DNA of 64,000 nt from Pisaster brevispinus (Eukaryota; Echinodermata; Asteroidea; Forcipulatida; Asteriidae): assembly GCA_023634235.1 (NCBI GenBank), contig JAMKCF010000007.1, positions 2,115,001 to 2,179,000 of the forward strand, read 5' to 3'. Of the stretch, positions 1-14,269 are shown in pieces; position 1 is the stretch's first letter; each line of letters begins with the position of its first letter. Position numbers and translations under genes: made by a program. A model generated the notes under the pieces. The model saw only the letters and a list, made by a program, of their open reading frames with translations, was not told the DNA's origin and searched no databases.

Positions 1-2793
1 TCCTCAGTGAAAACGACCCCACTCCAATCTCAGCGTCCCCCGAGAGTTGACTCGGCTGGAAACTAAGATGTTCAAGCTTGATTTGTTAAAAGATGAGACG
101 TAATGGGGAAAAGTAGGCTGATAAGAAGAATCAGTGTGCCGAGGACCGCTGGGGACGTCAACCACAATTTAGGTAATGGATTCCTTTCTGATGTGGAGGC
201 TAGAATCTCTGTATTAAATTGACGGTAAAAGTTCGCGTTCCTTGCGTCCTTTCAGCGCAAACGTCGGGGGAATTTGTTAAATTCCACCAGTCACAATAAT
301 AGTCACACGCGGGGACCTCGGCTCTTGAAACTCACTCTTTATAAGTTTCAACCGTCGATATAAAACGAATTTCTCGTGTTTGTTAGGTGTGTGTTTTTTT
401 TTTTTTGCCAGTGTGAAATGCAATACGGCCTATCAACATGGGTTTTGCATTTACCTTTATTTTTATTTCTCTCTCTCTCTCTAACTCCATTTGATTTGTT
501 TTGCCATTACGATATTATTCTGTATTAACCCATTTTCAGCCAGCGCATTCACCACATTCCAACCTCGTCTCCAAGTTTTACCCTCTCAACCTTTTACCCC
601 ATCGTTCAATTTCAAAACCTCTTCTCGCAACATACTTTGCACGTCTCGAGCGTACCCGAACTTCATTTTGTTACGAATTCTGGGTCAAACTGACCCAGTA
701 GCCACATGACCGGGTTTTGTGTCAATTTTGAGCCGGAAGTTTTTAGAGTTCAAACCTTCATTTATTGATTCCCTTTTGACAAAACACATTTCCATTCCCC
801 TATATATCCCCACTGCTAATCAGCCTCACACACTCACACAACCTAATTGGTTTGACACTATACCGTCTCAATCATCGATTTATTAGCGATATCTTCCCCG
901 CATGTTTTGACCGTCAGCTCAGCCCACACTCCCGATAACTTCAGTCTTGCACGAATACTAGACCTTATGCGCATGACGTCATTGGAGTAGGGCACCCTTG
1001 GCTAGAGGTCAAAGGAAGGTTGCTCATTGGCCCATCATGCGCGCTGCGCGTGCAAGTTGCGCGTTTTCCAAAGCAATTATAATTTATATACAAATACAAT
1101 CCAAAATATTACCGGTACAGTTTATTGATTGTAACTACAGCCTGCTTACATCTGACTAATTATTGCCCATAAGGATGACCGAAACCTTAATATGCACCCT
1201 GGGATCCCACTAGATCTTGTTTTACCCACTCCCTGTAAAAAATAATCACAATCTCATTTGTTGTCGTGGTATAGGTTACTTCAATGTCTTCAGCTCTGAC
1301 ACCAGAATTCACTTTAGACGCCCTTTCATATGCACCATTACCGTAACCTACAATTAGCATCCAATACGGTTTTTTTTTTTGGTTTTGGGCTGTTTTTTTT
1401 CTCCATCAGTTCAACCACCGTTACCAATCCGTCAAACGGTTCATTCTCTCACAACCGCTTCCGTTTTCCAAACCGCTTCCTAAAGTTACCATCTTCTCAC
1501 GCTTTACCCCCAAAACCGCACACTCATCTGTTACAGACATGCATTATTACAATTTCACCACACTGTGAGGAAATATTTGACTGTCGACCTAAGCCTACCG
1601 CCCCCATCCCAATCTATCACAAGAAATGCCTCTTCCTCGTTCGCCTTTCCAGGATCTTGTTTAACTTGTCCCTGTTTCACGTCGTCATCATCCTCATCCC
1701 AACACATCCGTCTGTTTGTTCTCTCCCGCTCGTTTGATTGAATTGCCTGTACCCAGAAACCCCATGCATCGCTCATGACATGGTTTGTTATACTGTAAAT
1801 AAAGGGTACGGTAACTCTATCTATGTTAACGAGTAAGCCTACAACATTTTGATTTAAAATTTACGCAGTCACTTTCCCTCATGGTTTTAAACTTGTCCTA
1901 TACAGACAAATAGTGAATTGTACCAGTGCAACATTAAATTACCGCAAAAACACGGGATCAAAAATAAATAAAACACGCTGAAACTGCGGAAATACATCTT
2001 ACAAAATATGCATTACAAATTGCACAAAAAAGTAAAGTCAAAATTTGAGACATAGGATATAAACAGGGTCAATACAATATTTTTAAAATGAAAAGGGAGC
2101 AAAATCTTAGACAATTTAAACAAACCACGTCATACTGTTAGACTCTGATTTGTGGTGATGGTAAGTGTGACCATCACTTTGTGAAATGTTTCTTAATTGA
2201 AAAGCTAGAGGAGTGACCTCATTCGGATGAGGCAGTTTCGGAATCTTCCTCGTTTTATTAAATGTATATAAAAAATATAAAAAGAATATTTTTTCAATCT
2301 CTGTCTCGTTATCAGGACACCTATATGACATTCGATGAGGGAGCTTTTTCGATAAACCTCTGTTGTTATTTACATGCCATACCGCTTAAGTGTCTTGGTT
2401 TTGGGGAAGGTCGGGGGGGGGGGGAGGGGGTAGGGGATGGATGGGGCCAGGATGTCACAATCGTGCTTTTTTCTTCTTCAGCTGATATATTTCAGACTGC
2501 TCAACTGTCCTTTCCTGTTATTGCCGATACGGAGTTCCCTCCAATCTCTGCAAATGCTTATTCCGCTATATTTTCTACAGACGCTCCCGCGAGGCCAATG
2601 GGTTAAAGATACTTTTCTGTCGGATTTCGTATGTATTTATTTATTTAATTTTAGGGGGGGGGGCTCAATAATTCTTCTGGTCGGATTACCTCAAAGAGAA
2701 ATCATACCGTATATTAATTTACTTTATACCGATTTGAATCAAGACTTCAATGTGTCGTAGACAAAATTGTGCTAAAATTAAAACAGGATAGAG
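1..2793. other. Non-coding, no gene seen
   Basis: AT-rich sequence with a CT run near 470-481, poly-T and poly-G runs (2410-2450) and the ERE-like repeat near 680. ORFs are short, overlap on both strands and match nothing I know. Confidence 0.5.
655..740. repeat. Repeat with ERE-like palindrome CTGGGTCAAACTGACCCAG
   Basis: A perfect 8 bp inverted repeat with 3 bp spacer sits at 680-698, with ATGACCGGG and GTGTCAATTTTGAG beside it. Related sequence is at 14270-14600. Confidence 0.6.
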
Positions 2794-3007
2794 CTTATTT
2801 TGTTCAGTTGTTTTGTTCGTCTGAGGGACGAACTTGGAACTGACCTTCTTGTCCCCGGGAACGTGTCGCTCAATACCTTATGCATATTCATAAGCATACT
2901 CTTATTTTGTTCAGTTGTTTTGTTCGTTTGAGGGACGACTTTTGAACTGACTTTCTTGTCCCACGGAACGTGTAGCTCAATGCCATATGCATATTCATAA
3001 GCATACT
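2794..3007 (+). repeat. Two-copy 107 bp tandem duplication
   Basis: Copies 2794-2900 and 2901-3007 both contain CTTATTTTGTTCAGTTGTTT, GAGGGACGA, GAACGTGT and GCATATTCATAAGCATACT, with about 10% divergence. The 83-codon minus-strand ORF spans both copies and is an artefact. Confidence 0.9.
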
Positions 3008-5844
3008 CTGTTTCTAAACCGCTATGCATCTATGCATGCCCATTTACACACTCAACCCCTTTTCAATCGATAAATTGATGCGCTCGAATAGTGGTATCGG
3101 ATTGGGCCGGTATCGATTCCAAAACACCCTTTAAAAAAAGGGGGCCAAAAATGTTCAAGTGCGTGGATGGCACGCGTTGATAATCGACGGTCGTCCGGCT
3201 GAACCGTGGATCACAAAGTTAGCACGTTCAGTTCGCGGGAAATGAACAGCGTACAAGTAATACCCCTCAGTCAGTTCACTCCCATGAGACCGGGGCGTCA
3301 AAGTAAATTAGACTGGCCCCCTTTCGGAAGGCATTGCTATTCAGCACTACTGTCGTTCCGGGATCCGACCGAACGTGGTCAAAGATTGAAAAAAAAGACC
3401 CACTTTTCCGCGTGTGCCTTTGCACTGTAATTACAGACTTCGTCGCGTACAAAAGGACACACTATCTGTTCCTTCCAGCTTCGGTTTGGTTTCATTGATT
3501 TAAATGCAAGACACACATTGGAGTTCTATCGTACATGATAAAGCCTGAAATCCAGTCAAGCTCAGTGGCGCTTTGGACAAAAACACATTTCCCAAAAAGA
3601 TTCGCTTATCGCGAAATAAAAATCAAGATATCGCGAACAATTTGGACTTTTGACGTTCCTCACGTACCACAATACATTTGGGACAGATGAAATATTAGAT
3701 TACAGAAGACCAAGCCGCATCTGCGGAAGTGTCCATGGCTACAGGTTCAAAGGTTACTGCTTATGGCGGTAGACTCGGGCAAAACCTTTTCGAAACCACG
3801 AATTCGGCTTAAGCTTCGGTTTTGGCAACGTCAGTGCTTTTGAAAACATACACTTATGGTACGGGACTTCAAAAATGGTGTCCAAGCCGGAGACTAAACC
3901 CAAGCTCTGCGTTTTGAAAACGGCCGATAGTTTAAGTCGCACAAGATTAGAAACACGTATCTTAAAAGTCGGTTTCTCACGTTTAATACATGCATTTCGT
4001 ATTCAAGAGTATTGATTCTTGCGAAGATGACGTCATTTGATGACACTTTTGTTTGTCTTGGAGATTGTGAAGGAGGGTGGGATCTTGTATGACTTTGGCG
4101 ACTGATACAATTTGGCGACTGGAAATGTTTTGATGATATCTTTTTGATTGGTGTTTTATGTAAAAAGAAGACAGTTATAAAGCACTATTTCAGGGCGGAC
4201 GTTCTTGATTTATGCTGTGATATGACTGCATACCACTTCCGCGGAGGAATATTCAACATCTGTTTGAACATGAACAGCAGCAACTTTGTTGGTTCTTTAG
4301 AAGCAGTAGTCCCGAACCCGCGTGTTCAATCATGCAATTTGAATGTCAGTGCTAAAGGTCAAACCGACGCCATGGTACTCAATGTGAGTCTGCTTCGGGT
4401 TGATTCAGCTTGGTTGAGCGGGGGGTTTAAGATGAGACATGCGTCAATCGGTGGAAACATGACATAAGTTCGGCCTACCTCACGTCCATGTTTTGGGGCA
4501 AAATGTGTTTTCTCTGCTACAATGTTCTTCAAACATCTGAATCCTCTTGAGAATCAACTTGGTGGTGGAACACTGTCAAGTTAAGGTTGTTTCTGCTCAA
4601 TGTGACGGTGCAAATGCCAATGAATTCATTTGATTTTCAGTTTAATGCACAAGCTTTGTATCTCGACCTTTCGCAAGAAACTTCAAAGACAAAAACCAAG
4701 TCTTGGAATTCAGGCTTTCTTGAAAAAAAATGGGTAGGTCCCTTCTGTCTATTACAATCCCATTGTATGTTGGTGAACAGGGATACAGACGAAGACGCAC
4801 GTCATCATTCAACTGGCAGATAATGCACTCTTTACCAATTTGCAAAGCTTTGTCGTACTCTAAATCCCATGAGGTAAGAGAGGGGAGAGACGAAGTGAAC
4901 AAAAGAGTTTTTAAAAATAACCCATGGTATTGTATGCACTTTTATACACAGCACAAAACCGCCTATAGGGACTTCGAGGAAATCACATTGAACCGAAGTT
5001 CATAGATGCGGTGAAGTTTGTTTGTGCTTCGAGTCTAGCAACGTGACCCGAGAACGAAGTCAATATCTTTTGGCGGGAAAATTCAATTTAAAGTTGATAA
5101 ATATAGACGTGTATTAAACGCCTGCGTAGAGTATCGGTAACCGATGATGAAAGTAATCCGCTTTTCCTTTTAGCCCCCCCCCCTCCCCCCAAAGGAACTC
5201 CTGTAATTCGCTTGCTAAATGTCCCTGGTGTATTTTTTAATTCTTCTGTTTGGTTCTTGGTTTTTAACTTTACCACTGGGGGCGCTTTCACTGAGGCTTA
5301 TATGATTGGATCACGTTCGACACACCGACGGTAGTTGTCTCGAGTCAGCCAAGAGGACAAAATGCCCTACAGTTGGAGGGGGGGGGTCAATCGGTTTGCT
5401 GACGTCACGATGACGTTGAGGTAATAGTTATAGCCCAACTACACTATTCCCTGAATCTTAAATTCGATGAAACAAACAAAAAAAGTACCCACAAACTCTA
5501 TATAAAAAAGCACTTTAGAAAGCAGTGCGATGCCGACGAATTAATGTTAACAATTTTGGCGCCCTTTTCCCCCTCAAGGGTAGTATTACCGCTTGGTCAG
5601 TGGCTCAAGAATAACGAGCGATAATTGAGCGTGTTTAAATTCCGGGCACGTCCATTCTCCCAAGGGGAAAAAGCTGTCACGCTCGTCAGTCAGGTACAAA
5701 ATGTAGCTTTGGTAGGGGGCCAAAATCAATCATATATGAGGTTCAACGTTAAACAGGATGTTGTTTGTCAGTAATTTTGAATACTCTTCAAGGCATTTCT
5801 AGATGACCAAGTTTGAGATCGATTTTGGGGAAGAGAGCTCTGAT
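3008..5844. other. Non-coding, one decayed repeat
   Basis: The 107-codon frame at 4144-4467 has ordinary composition but no recognisable domain or splice context. C and G runs occur at 5174-5190 and 5380-5388. Apart from the decayed repeat at 3.8 kb I see no defined element. Confidence 0.45.
3755..3925. repeat. Decayed dispersed repeat (AAGCCGGAGACTAAACCCAAG)
   Basis: AAGCCGGAGACTAAACCCAA and CTTTTCGAAACCACGAATTC resemble the block at 23440-23545 (AAGCCGGAGCCTAGGCAGCA, GTTTCGAAAATGCCC). The two stretches look like old copies of one family. ORFs here are not coding. Confidence 0.4.
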
Positions 5845-6000
5845 GAGTTTCAGGCCGGAGCCAACTTGGCAACTTCAGCTACGGCTACGGCTGTTGCTAA
5901 GGGTGTTGCTAAGGGTGTCCTATACTTCAACGCACGATGACGCGGCTATCCAGCCGTAGCCGTAGCCGCCAATTTTGACAAGGCTTTAGTGACGTCGTAT
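5845..6000. mobile_element. Foldback repeat with AGCTACGGCTACGGCTG arms
   Basis: AGCTACGGCTACGGCTG (5878-5894) mirrors CAGCCGTAGCCGTAGCC (5951-5967). Outward, GGAGCCAACTTGG mirrors CCAATTTTGACAAGGCT. A short direct repeat GTTGCTAAGGGT occurs twice in the loop. Related GTAGCCGTAG scraps lie near 13500. Confidence 0.7.
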
Positions 6001-6714
6001 AAGATAGCGACAGACGAACACACCTTGTTGATATTGGATCTGGAAACTTACTTCGTGTACTGGGGTTCAGTTTGTACTCACACAAATTGAACTGAACGAT
6101 AATACCACATGCAATGCTTGGTTGATGATGACGGTTACCAACCAGAAGTTCTGGGGTAACCATTACAAAGACATGTTGCCTATTGCTTTTGTTGTTAACA
6201 AGCAACTTTTTAACAAGTTCCTTGTCTCAATCAGCAACACAAATCATTTCCACCATTTCTACAAAGACCTCAACTAACTCAAAGACCAGCCACCAAACAG
6301 TTCCAGTATAACTTATTGGTTCTGATTGGGAAACTTCCCTCCCCCATGTTCAGTTTCAAACTCACACACAGCTCATTCAGTGCGCGCCAAATTACTTTTT
6401 TTTTGCCGAAGGTTCAAACGTGCAGATCAACGCGTGGACAGCGACTATTGATAGGTCTGGTACCCTAACGTCCGTCACGGACATCCCCGGAGGAAACCAA
6501 CTTACACCGCGCTGCAGTAATTCCCCAATACAGTAATTAATATTTTGAGTCAGTTTGGTAAAGGGGGCCAGACTAGTTGTTTTGCTTATAGCCCGCCAAA
6601 CCTGTCCATTTCATTCAATTTGTCAAAGTACATTCAGTCATAGTGCGCCATTGGAATGGTTCGTCGTGCCTTTTTTTAAGCACGCGGACAAAATTTGTAA
6701 TTTGTTAAACACTA

Positions 6715-6930
6715 GTATTCACACTTTATGGTAACCAATATGTACATGAAATAAAAAACCTGTGAAATTTTCAGCTCAATCGGTCATTTAAGTCACAAGA
6801 AACAGTGAGTAAAAACAAACAAACAAACAAACAAGCAAAAGTTGTCACTGTTTTCAAACACTAACCTTTGGTCTTGCGAGATCAAAACTAATAGTTTGAC
6901 TCATTTCTCAAAGCTATAGAATTTCAAGCA
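6715..6930 (-). mobile_element. Decayed MITE material (families A and B)
   Basis: CCTGTGAAATTTTCAGCTCA (6761 onward) resembles the inner part of family A. ATCAAAACTAATAGTTTGAC and TCATTTCTCAAAGCTATAGA (about 6870-6925) are the inverse of blocks at 41866-41935 and are related to 55180-55255. An (AAAC)n run lies between them. Confidence 0.5.
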
Positions 6931-9439
6931 CAAGGAAGTATTTCACTATGACAATCTTTTACAATTTAAGTTGTGTACAAATTATAGCCTTCAGATTGTT
7001 ACTAAATTTATTTTGTCTTTCGGATAACTGTTAGTCCCTTCTTTGTCTTACAAAATAAATCTTGTTGGGTTTACTTTCGATTACAAAAGGTTTTTTTCTA
7101 TGAGTTTCCATTGTGCTGTCTTCATTTTTTTTATATACTTTCATTGTAAATTTACTCGCAATTCGGCTAATGCCGTGATTTTTTTTAATATATTTTTTTT
7201 ATAAACCATTTTTGAAATAAATGATTGAAATTTTGACGAAAAAGTCGACAGCATACACACATTAAATTTCTCAAACACATGTTATAAAACATTATTTAAC
7301 AAAAAAAGTCAACCTGGGAAAAGATACTGTAGTCACAGGTAACTTTCGTTGTGTACACCGTCATGAGTCACTTGGTGCATCTAGACGGTAGAATATTTAG
7401 AACGAGTTATCGTTCAGCCGTGAACTCGCTCGAGCTAACCGTGCAACGACGCGCGTAGGCAACGTTGCACTCTCCCCAATTAATTTCACGGCCAATGTTG
7501 GGTCGATGTGGACGATTTAAAGGGGTAGTCTGGACTTCGGGGTCTCTGCTTGGTTAGAAAGACAACCTAAAACAATCCTCTGTCTTTTTTATTAATATGG
7601 ATTTTGTTTCATCAATGAGAACCATCTAAAACAATTTATACGGACTCCGACATCACATTCTGACATTAAACGTTCACATTGGGTCCTCTTAAATCGTCTA
7701 CGCTCTGGCCACGGACGCTACGCTAGCTTTATGAATAAAGTTTGTCTCGCAGAATCAGAACTATGTGTTTGTGGCGATGCACGTATGTAAAACTGTTGGT
7801 ATAAGGGGCGCCATCAAAACTGTTGATGACGTAATTCGCGACTGACTCAACACAAACACTATGCTGACTCTCTGACTTTGGAATCTTACGAATATTTGTA
7901 TATAAATATATGTTTCATTAAAATTTATGACGGGTTGAAATTAACGTATTATCTGTCTGCAAAATAGTTTTGTTTTTCTCAAGCAATCGTCACAAATTAA
8001 GACTTATTTCCTTTCTGAAGCATCAACAAAATAAATAATAATAAATAAAAATAAAATTTAAGATATCGTTTCGATAGTTAGATCATCTCTAATGATCACG
8101 AGCATTTTTACCAATTTTCCAAAGTTAATTGTCAGATAATTTGATACTTGCAAAACTGCATCTCACTCTAACAGCAGGCAGATTTAATTACCTCGCGGGA
8201 AATTATTGACTTTATTTACTCGGATTCCTTTTGTAGCCCTTCTCAATCCTTTCTACCCCCTTTTTCAGAGCAGACGTTAAATGAGTGATGTTCGAGCGTA
8301 TACTCACTAAGCTCACAAGCAGATGGTCACTTCAATTGACCATGCATTCTTTGACGCAGAAAGATGAAGGTGGGAAAAGGGGGTATAGATTCAAAGAAAC
8401 TGGAACTCTCCCTTATTTTTGCTGTTTCTGTTATTTACTTGCACTCTACTCTCCCAACTCTGACAAACTAGTTCGTCTATTATATTACACTAGCCAGTCG
8501 GGGTTGTGTTACGGTTTAACTCTTAGTGCATTGTTCGTGCTTGGCTAAACAATGCAAGGAAGCTTTGAAACCAGGGTGAGAAAGTGTACCGTTTCTGTCT
8601 TGCAGAGTTACTTCATCAAACAGAACGTCAGACTTGAATCTCCACTGAAAATTCCAAAACGAAAGCTGATATTTTCCATCTTACAAACATCAGTTTGTTT
8701 TATTGCATGGATTGAGTGTCGAATTGTAAGGGCGGCGGAAGGGGTCGGGATGGGTATTCAATTCAATTCAATTTAATTCAATTCAAATCAATTCAATTCA
8801 ATTTAACTAATGTTTATTATACCCCAAAAGTGATAAACAAAAATTACTCAAATTCAGTAAAAACACTGAAACATTAACAAAACGTTTCAAAGCCTTAAAT
8901 TCCAAGAAAAGGCATTAAGCGATAATGTCTTTTTTAGGACAGGTTTGTTTTTTATTTATTTAGTATTATTTGTTTTCTTTACGTTTGCCTACTCTGGACG
9001 GCCCTCTGCTCAATGTCCAGATAATAATAATAGAATAAAAGATAAAAGTCGAAAGTCGCGCTCCTCAATTAAATAAATGTGGTTCAATAAAAGCGTTGTT
9101 AGGTTCCTGGCATTATTCAAACTTAGAGCTTAACTTATTTATGGTTTTGAAATACATTCAATTTTTTTGAGACTTACGTTTGCTTACTGGCCTGTATGAA
9201 AAGCGCAAAAACATGCATTCATATTTTTAGTTTGCGTCTGATAGGTCAGAGTTCATCTCAAATCGATACGGGCAGGGGGGTCTCGTGTTCGACTCCTTAC
9301 CGACTCGACCCGCATAGAACAACATTGACTGTGAAGCCACTTGTATCATCTCTTTGATCCAAAGCGGTGAACAATATTTGTGTTTTTAAATGAAAGGGAA
9401 ATATCAAATTAAATTTTGTGATGTACTGATTTTCCCAAT
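6931..9439. other. Non-coding AT-rich stretch
   Basis: No gene is recognised. It contains the TTCAA tract at 8.75 kb and scattered A/T runs. Confidence 0.45.
8752..8810 (+). repeat. Imperfect (TTCAA)n tract
   Basis: ATTCAATTCAATTCAATTTA and similar pentanucleotide units, about ten copies. Confidence 0.85.
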
Positions 9440-9852
9440 TTAGATAGAGTCCTTGTGTCAGTGGGGAAAACCACAAGTCCCGCAGAGTGTGGATGGACTG
9501 TGGGTTCGAATCCCGGTCTTGACACTTGTGTCATTAAGCGAGACACTTAACCATAATTGCTTCGTCCTTCGGATGGTGGGACGTACAGCTGTACACCCCG
9601 TGTGTTTTGCGTCGCACGGAACCAAGTTACACTTATTGTTAAGAGAAGGGGTTTGTCCCGGTGTTTCTGGCAGTGGCTGCTGAATGAGCCACAACACCTT
9701 GTAAACCCTTATAAGGTGCTACATAAATTGGTCTCATAATACAAAATGGTCATAAACCGAGAAAAAAAGAGTTAATTAATAAGCGCTTTGAGACGCCCGT
9801 ATAGAAAAAGCACTGTATAGAAAAAGAAACTAGACATTGTTATTATTATATT
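9440..9852 (+). mobile_element. Long tRNA-derived SINE with GCGCTTTGAGACGCC-type tail
   Basis: The head has a B box (TGGGTTCGAATCCCGGTC). A conserved body follows: GACACTTGTGTC, GAGACACTTAACCATAATTG, CTTCGTCCTTCGGATGG and CCTTGTAAACCCTTATAAGG. The tail has AAGCGCTTTGAGACGCCCG and ends in TTATTATTA. This body/tail arrangement is widespread in deuterostome invertebrates. The ORFs here are artefacts of the element. Confidence 0.75.
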
Positions 9853-10095
9853 CACTGACAATTGATATGGCCAAGGTTTCAATCATCGAGCCCCTGGTGG
9901 TTCAAATCCAGCAAACCGGACATTTAAAATTGACACGACACAGGAGCGTGATGTTTTAAACGGGCCTATAGACCGTTCGAACACAAGGCAGGTGTTTCCA
10001 CAGATGAACGACGCGCCAAGTTGGCTTCCCAAATCGGGCCCCAGTTAAACCAGGTTTTAGCTGGTTTATAGAAATCCAGGGATACCGCCTACATA

Positions 10096-10172
10096 GGGAT
10101 AGTTAGCTCAGTTGGTATAGCACCGGCACATTAACCCGAAGGTCGCGGGTTCCTACCCCTCGTAAGTCAATG
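10096..10172 (+). mobile_element. tRNA-like SINE head (degenerate)
   Basis: TAGTTAGCTCAGTTGGTATA (A box region), CCGGCACATTAACCCGAAGG (anticodon arm resembling tRNA-Asn) and GCGGGTTCCTACCCC (B box) are in the right order and spacing. The two acceptor-stem halves do not pair, and the B box has lost its TTCGA core, so this is a SINE relic and not a tRNA gene. Confidence 0.65.
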
Positions 10173-13100
10173 ATTCTTCGTTTACTCTTGAAACTTGAAA
10201 TTAATTCGTTTTTAAAAGGTAGTGACAGAAACTAGAACCGTGGCTTTGTTTTCCGCATTTTATTTGAGCCACGTTTTAGGCCTGTTACACATGCTTTTCT
10301 GATTTAATCAATGACATTTACTTATTTCATTAACAGAAAGACAGTCTGCGCGAAATATGACAACTCAATGGAAAAAAAAATCACTGCCAACGGTAGCAAG
10401 GCAACTGAAGTGATCCATCCCGATCGTCACCAGTAATCGACCTTAACACCACAACATGGCTGTCGAGCCTCAAGGCTCTTGGTATTATACCCGGCCAATA
10501 ATTGAGGTCACCCACAGACCTATTGTCTGCCAGACTCATTACCTTTTTACGCGCCAAAGAGATTTAATTAAAAAACCCTTGGTATCTCGCGGATGCTCAT
10601 CTGTATGGGCGTTAGTTCGAAGATGAGCGGTGACAACCTTAAACCGTCATTAAGCGTCATTAAGTGTCATCCCACTACCCCCGTTAGCCCCGTAGGCGGT
10701 CATGAATAACTGGCTACCCTTCAGCGGTACACTTGGAAGGCTATTTTTGAGTGCCGCAACACGATTTTCGTTCCTGATAATGGATTCCCCATACAGGAGA
10801 TGATTAAGGGAAACATTCTTTTTCAGTTTCTTTCCTGTTTTTTTATTCTCCGATGTGATCAACGTTTTTTACTGTAGGCAATCGTTAGGGCAGAGTGTGT
10901 GCAACGTGCTGTATCACATTCAAGCATTCAAACATGATTTTTTTCGTGTCTTGTTTTATACTATCATAAGTAACGATCATTATGCATGGTGGAGTCGTCT
11001 CTTACATTCCTTGTATAAAACACTAGACTTTAATCAACCCCGACTACAGACGCCCGATGAAATTAAACCTTATCAAGAATTCAATACCCTTTTGACCTGG
11101 AGGTATTTTTGTGTTTTTTGGAGAGCTTATTCTTAATTCCTAGCTTTAAAGAAGGACCAAATGAAAGAGTCTGCATCACAGTAGGTCACGTCTTCTATAG
11201 TGTAGTAGTTTGAAAGCAATGACCTTTCAGAAGATCGTGTTATGTAGGGTCATCCTTTTTGACCCCGAAAACAAAGGTGTAGTTTCAATCCCAAAGCCTA
11301 CTGGCTAAAAAGATGTAGTGGTAGTAAGCATTCTCTTGAAATTATTTCCTCTTAAGTGCCCCCATTGATTATACTCGAAAAATGTAATCCACTTGACGAG
11401 AAAAGTGAAGGAGCAGGGAAAGAAAATGTTAAAATTTGTCTATGTTGATGGTTAAGTCTGGGATTTATTTAGTTATATATTTATTTATCTATTTTCACGA
11501 CTTTAGGAAATAGTCTTGGGTGCCCAGGAAGCAGCGGTTGATGCAACCTGAACAGCTGCACTTAAATGTCTAGGTGGTCGATCCAAACGCAATCGTCCCT
11601 CTTCCGCGGACTGCTCCCCGGTCAACCCCCGAATCACGGAATCGCTGGTAACCCAATAAAGGGTCTGCCTCGATCATCGGTTTATACCAATCAACCATTA
11701 CCCAGCTACCAGTGGATCGGGACCCCTCCGTACGGCGCAATGACGGAGCTGCTCGTTGCATGCTTAACTTATTATCAATTGCGTGAATTAGCCAATAAGG
11801 GGGTTTTAATGTGCACATTTCGTTTCCGTGTGGTACAGTTATTTTTTTCCCTCGACCGACCCCCCCCCCCCCAGCTCTCTGCGTTTTCTGAAAGAGTCAA
11901 AGGCTTTTATTTTCCAGTGTGGATTAACATTTAAAAGGGAAATGGACTTTCTAACCCTTTTAGAGTAGTAAATGTTGAACTTTGCCGGGGCACTTTCTAA
12001 AAAGGTGACTAGAATAAATCCCTGCAGAATGAGAGCCGTTGTCAGCATGCGATGATATTATTTTAATATTTCCATTGTTTTAACCACACTGGTCAGCTCG
12101 TATGTCATAATATCATAAGCTTGGCCATGTCGTGCGTCACAGAGGGGTGTCAATTAAAAGGGGGTAAGTGATATGGTTAGAAAGAGGCAAGGCGAAACTC
12201 TGCCAGCATCCTTAGCATACAAAATAGTAGATAAAACCAAATTATAAAACCGAATTAATTAGGCAAACAAATAAGCTTGGATGAACTCTTTCAGTACCTG
12301 GGTATGCAAACACCACACTTAGATTTAAAACAAATTAAACATGCAAAACAAACCCTCTTAACCTTTGGGAAAAGGGCTTGTAAGTGTGTTTCAAATGCAA
12401 ATCTTTTGAAAAAGATGTTTGTTGAAAGAAGAAGAAGAAGAAGAAGAAGAAGAAACTGACTAATTATGAGTGACTAGAAGTTTGCGATTAGTACGTATTG
12501 ATTCAAGCATTAGGCTGACTTAAAACTACAAATAATGATCCCATTTGAGAAATATGGGATATAAACAATACAAATAAAATGTCAGCAGAGGTTCCTCAGA
12601 AGTAGAAGGGTAAGTGTGTTTATGTATACGTTAGCATTTCTTGATATAGCTTATAAAAACTGAGAATAGCAAGGTAGAATTCCGGTTGGTGCTTAATATG
12701 CAGTAACTTTTGTTGCCGCCCCCCCCCCCCCTTAACAACAATATGTCATGTCAAGGTTTGACTGCATTGTTCTTCGGTCCATTTACCCATTTTAATGCAG
12801 ATCTATTGTCTCGTTCTATATTGTGTGAAATTGCATTGGGTATTGGACCAAACCAAATTAGACCATGCGAAAGAAACAGAGTGGACGGTTACGTGCTGTA
12901 AACCTTAGCGGTCAGATTGTGGCGTGTAATTGGAATTAATAACTGCTCAACAGCAGTGTGTGGTCGGCGGTTAGAGTACGGTTTATGCAGCTAGGCGTCC
13001 CCAAAAGCATAACTGGAGCAGCATTGTGTATTTTCAGTCTTACATTTCATTGATTTGCATTAATTTTTTAGGTATAAGAGTAAGACATCAGGGCACAAAA

Positions 13101-14269
13101 CGCAGACCGAGCCCAGAAAAAACAACCGACTCGTGAACCATACACTTTCAAAAACACTTCCCTACAGCGACGCAGCCGACCGTCTCCGCATATGGAGCAC
13201 AGTGGTTCTAAACACACTTTCCCCCACGAAATGATATTACGCATCATCCAAGCTTTCCAAAAGGTGTCGTTTAGCGAGAATCACCACACACCGTCAGAGA
13301 ACCCTCGGCCATCTGGGCTCCAATAAAGCTAGAGATAGAATTACCCCCCATTCCTTGCGAAATCCCAGGGAATTGGGATACAGTGTGAACGCAATTACGC
13401 ACCAAGTGGCAATCACCACAAGCATCGTGTGCATATCACGTACCTGAAGCGAGTACTTGAGACTGTAATTTGGATGTTTGTTTTCGATTTGATATCTGGG
13501 TCGTAGCCGTAGTTTCCAGCCGTTTGTAGAGATCTTCATGGTAAGGTCGTTTTATCCATTATCAGTCTGCCATCATTTCAACTTATTTGAAACATTATGG
13601 CGGACTGAATGGTGGGGGAGTGAAGGCCATTGGCCCTGATGTTCTGGTACGAAGGCTTTTTAGCTTCTAACACTAATTATCAGAGCAATTAGGAATTTCT
13701 ATTTTCGCGTCTGCTCATTCTTGCTCTTTTGATTGCCTTAAAAATAAAGGCTACTCATTTTTCCTCTCTGTAACATTCGAGTACAATACTTTGACCTTTA
13801 TCAATGTGAACAGCTTCACTCGAAGGATTGGTTTTGTTTGCGGTGATAGGAGAACGAGAGAGGCATAAAACGTGACAACCACAGACCCTATTCGCCGTGT
13901 TGATTTTTCCCTCTTACAAAGCAATGTAACCAAAACGAGGCTGGAAGTGAGAAATAGTCTGGTATTATTTTTCCGGACAAAGAAAATCTGTATTCATTAC
14001 TATTTTTTTTTTAAGAGCGGGACCACGACAAGATGCTGCTACGCAATAAATGTCTTAGACAAGGCAATATACCGTTATCACGCTGTCACCATCTTGGTCA
14101 TCTTGGTCATGTTCCTTGTATCCTTGTATCCAATATCATTGTAAAAACAAAAAACAGAATATTTCTGCTTCCAGCCTCGGTTTGGTTACATTAATTTAAA
14201 TGGGAATTAACCAAGATGGCCGCACCGTACTAAAAGTCTATACAATACTAAACCAATTTGGGTGAGTAG
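10173..14269. other. Non-coding stretch
   Basis: No gene is seen. The frame at 11566-11934 is GC-rich but open on both strands, which suggests an old palindromic or repeat sequence and not an exon. The rest is unremarkable apart from a GAA run and C runs at 11860 and 12720. Confidence 0.45.
12425..12455 (+). repeat. (GAA)n microsatellite
   Basis: About ten perfect GAA units. They supply the poly-Arg end of a spurious ORF. Confidence 0.9.

Noticed and set aside
10096..10172. Possible functional tRNA gene
   Set aside because: The acceptor stem does not pair and the B box is damaged, so it fits a SINE relic.
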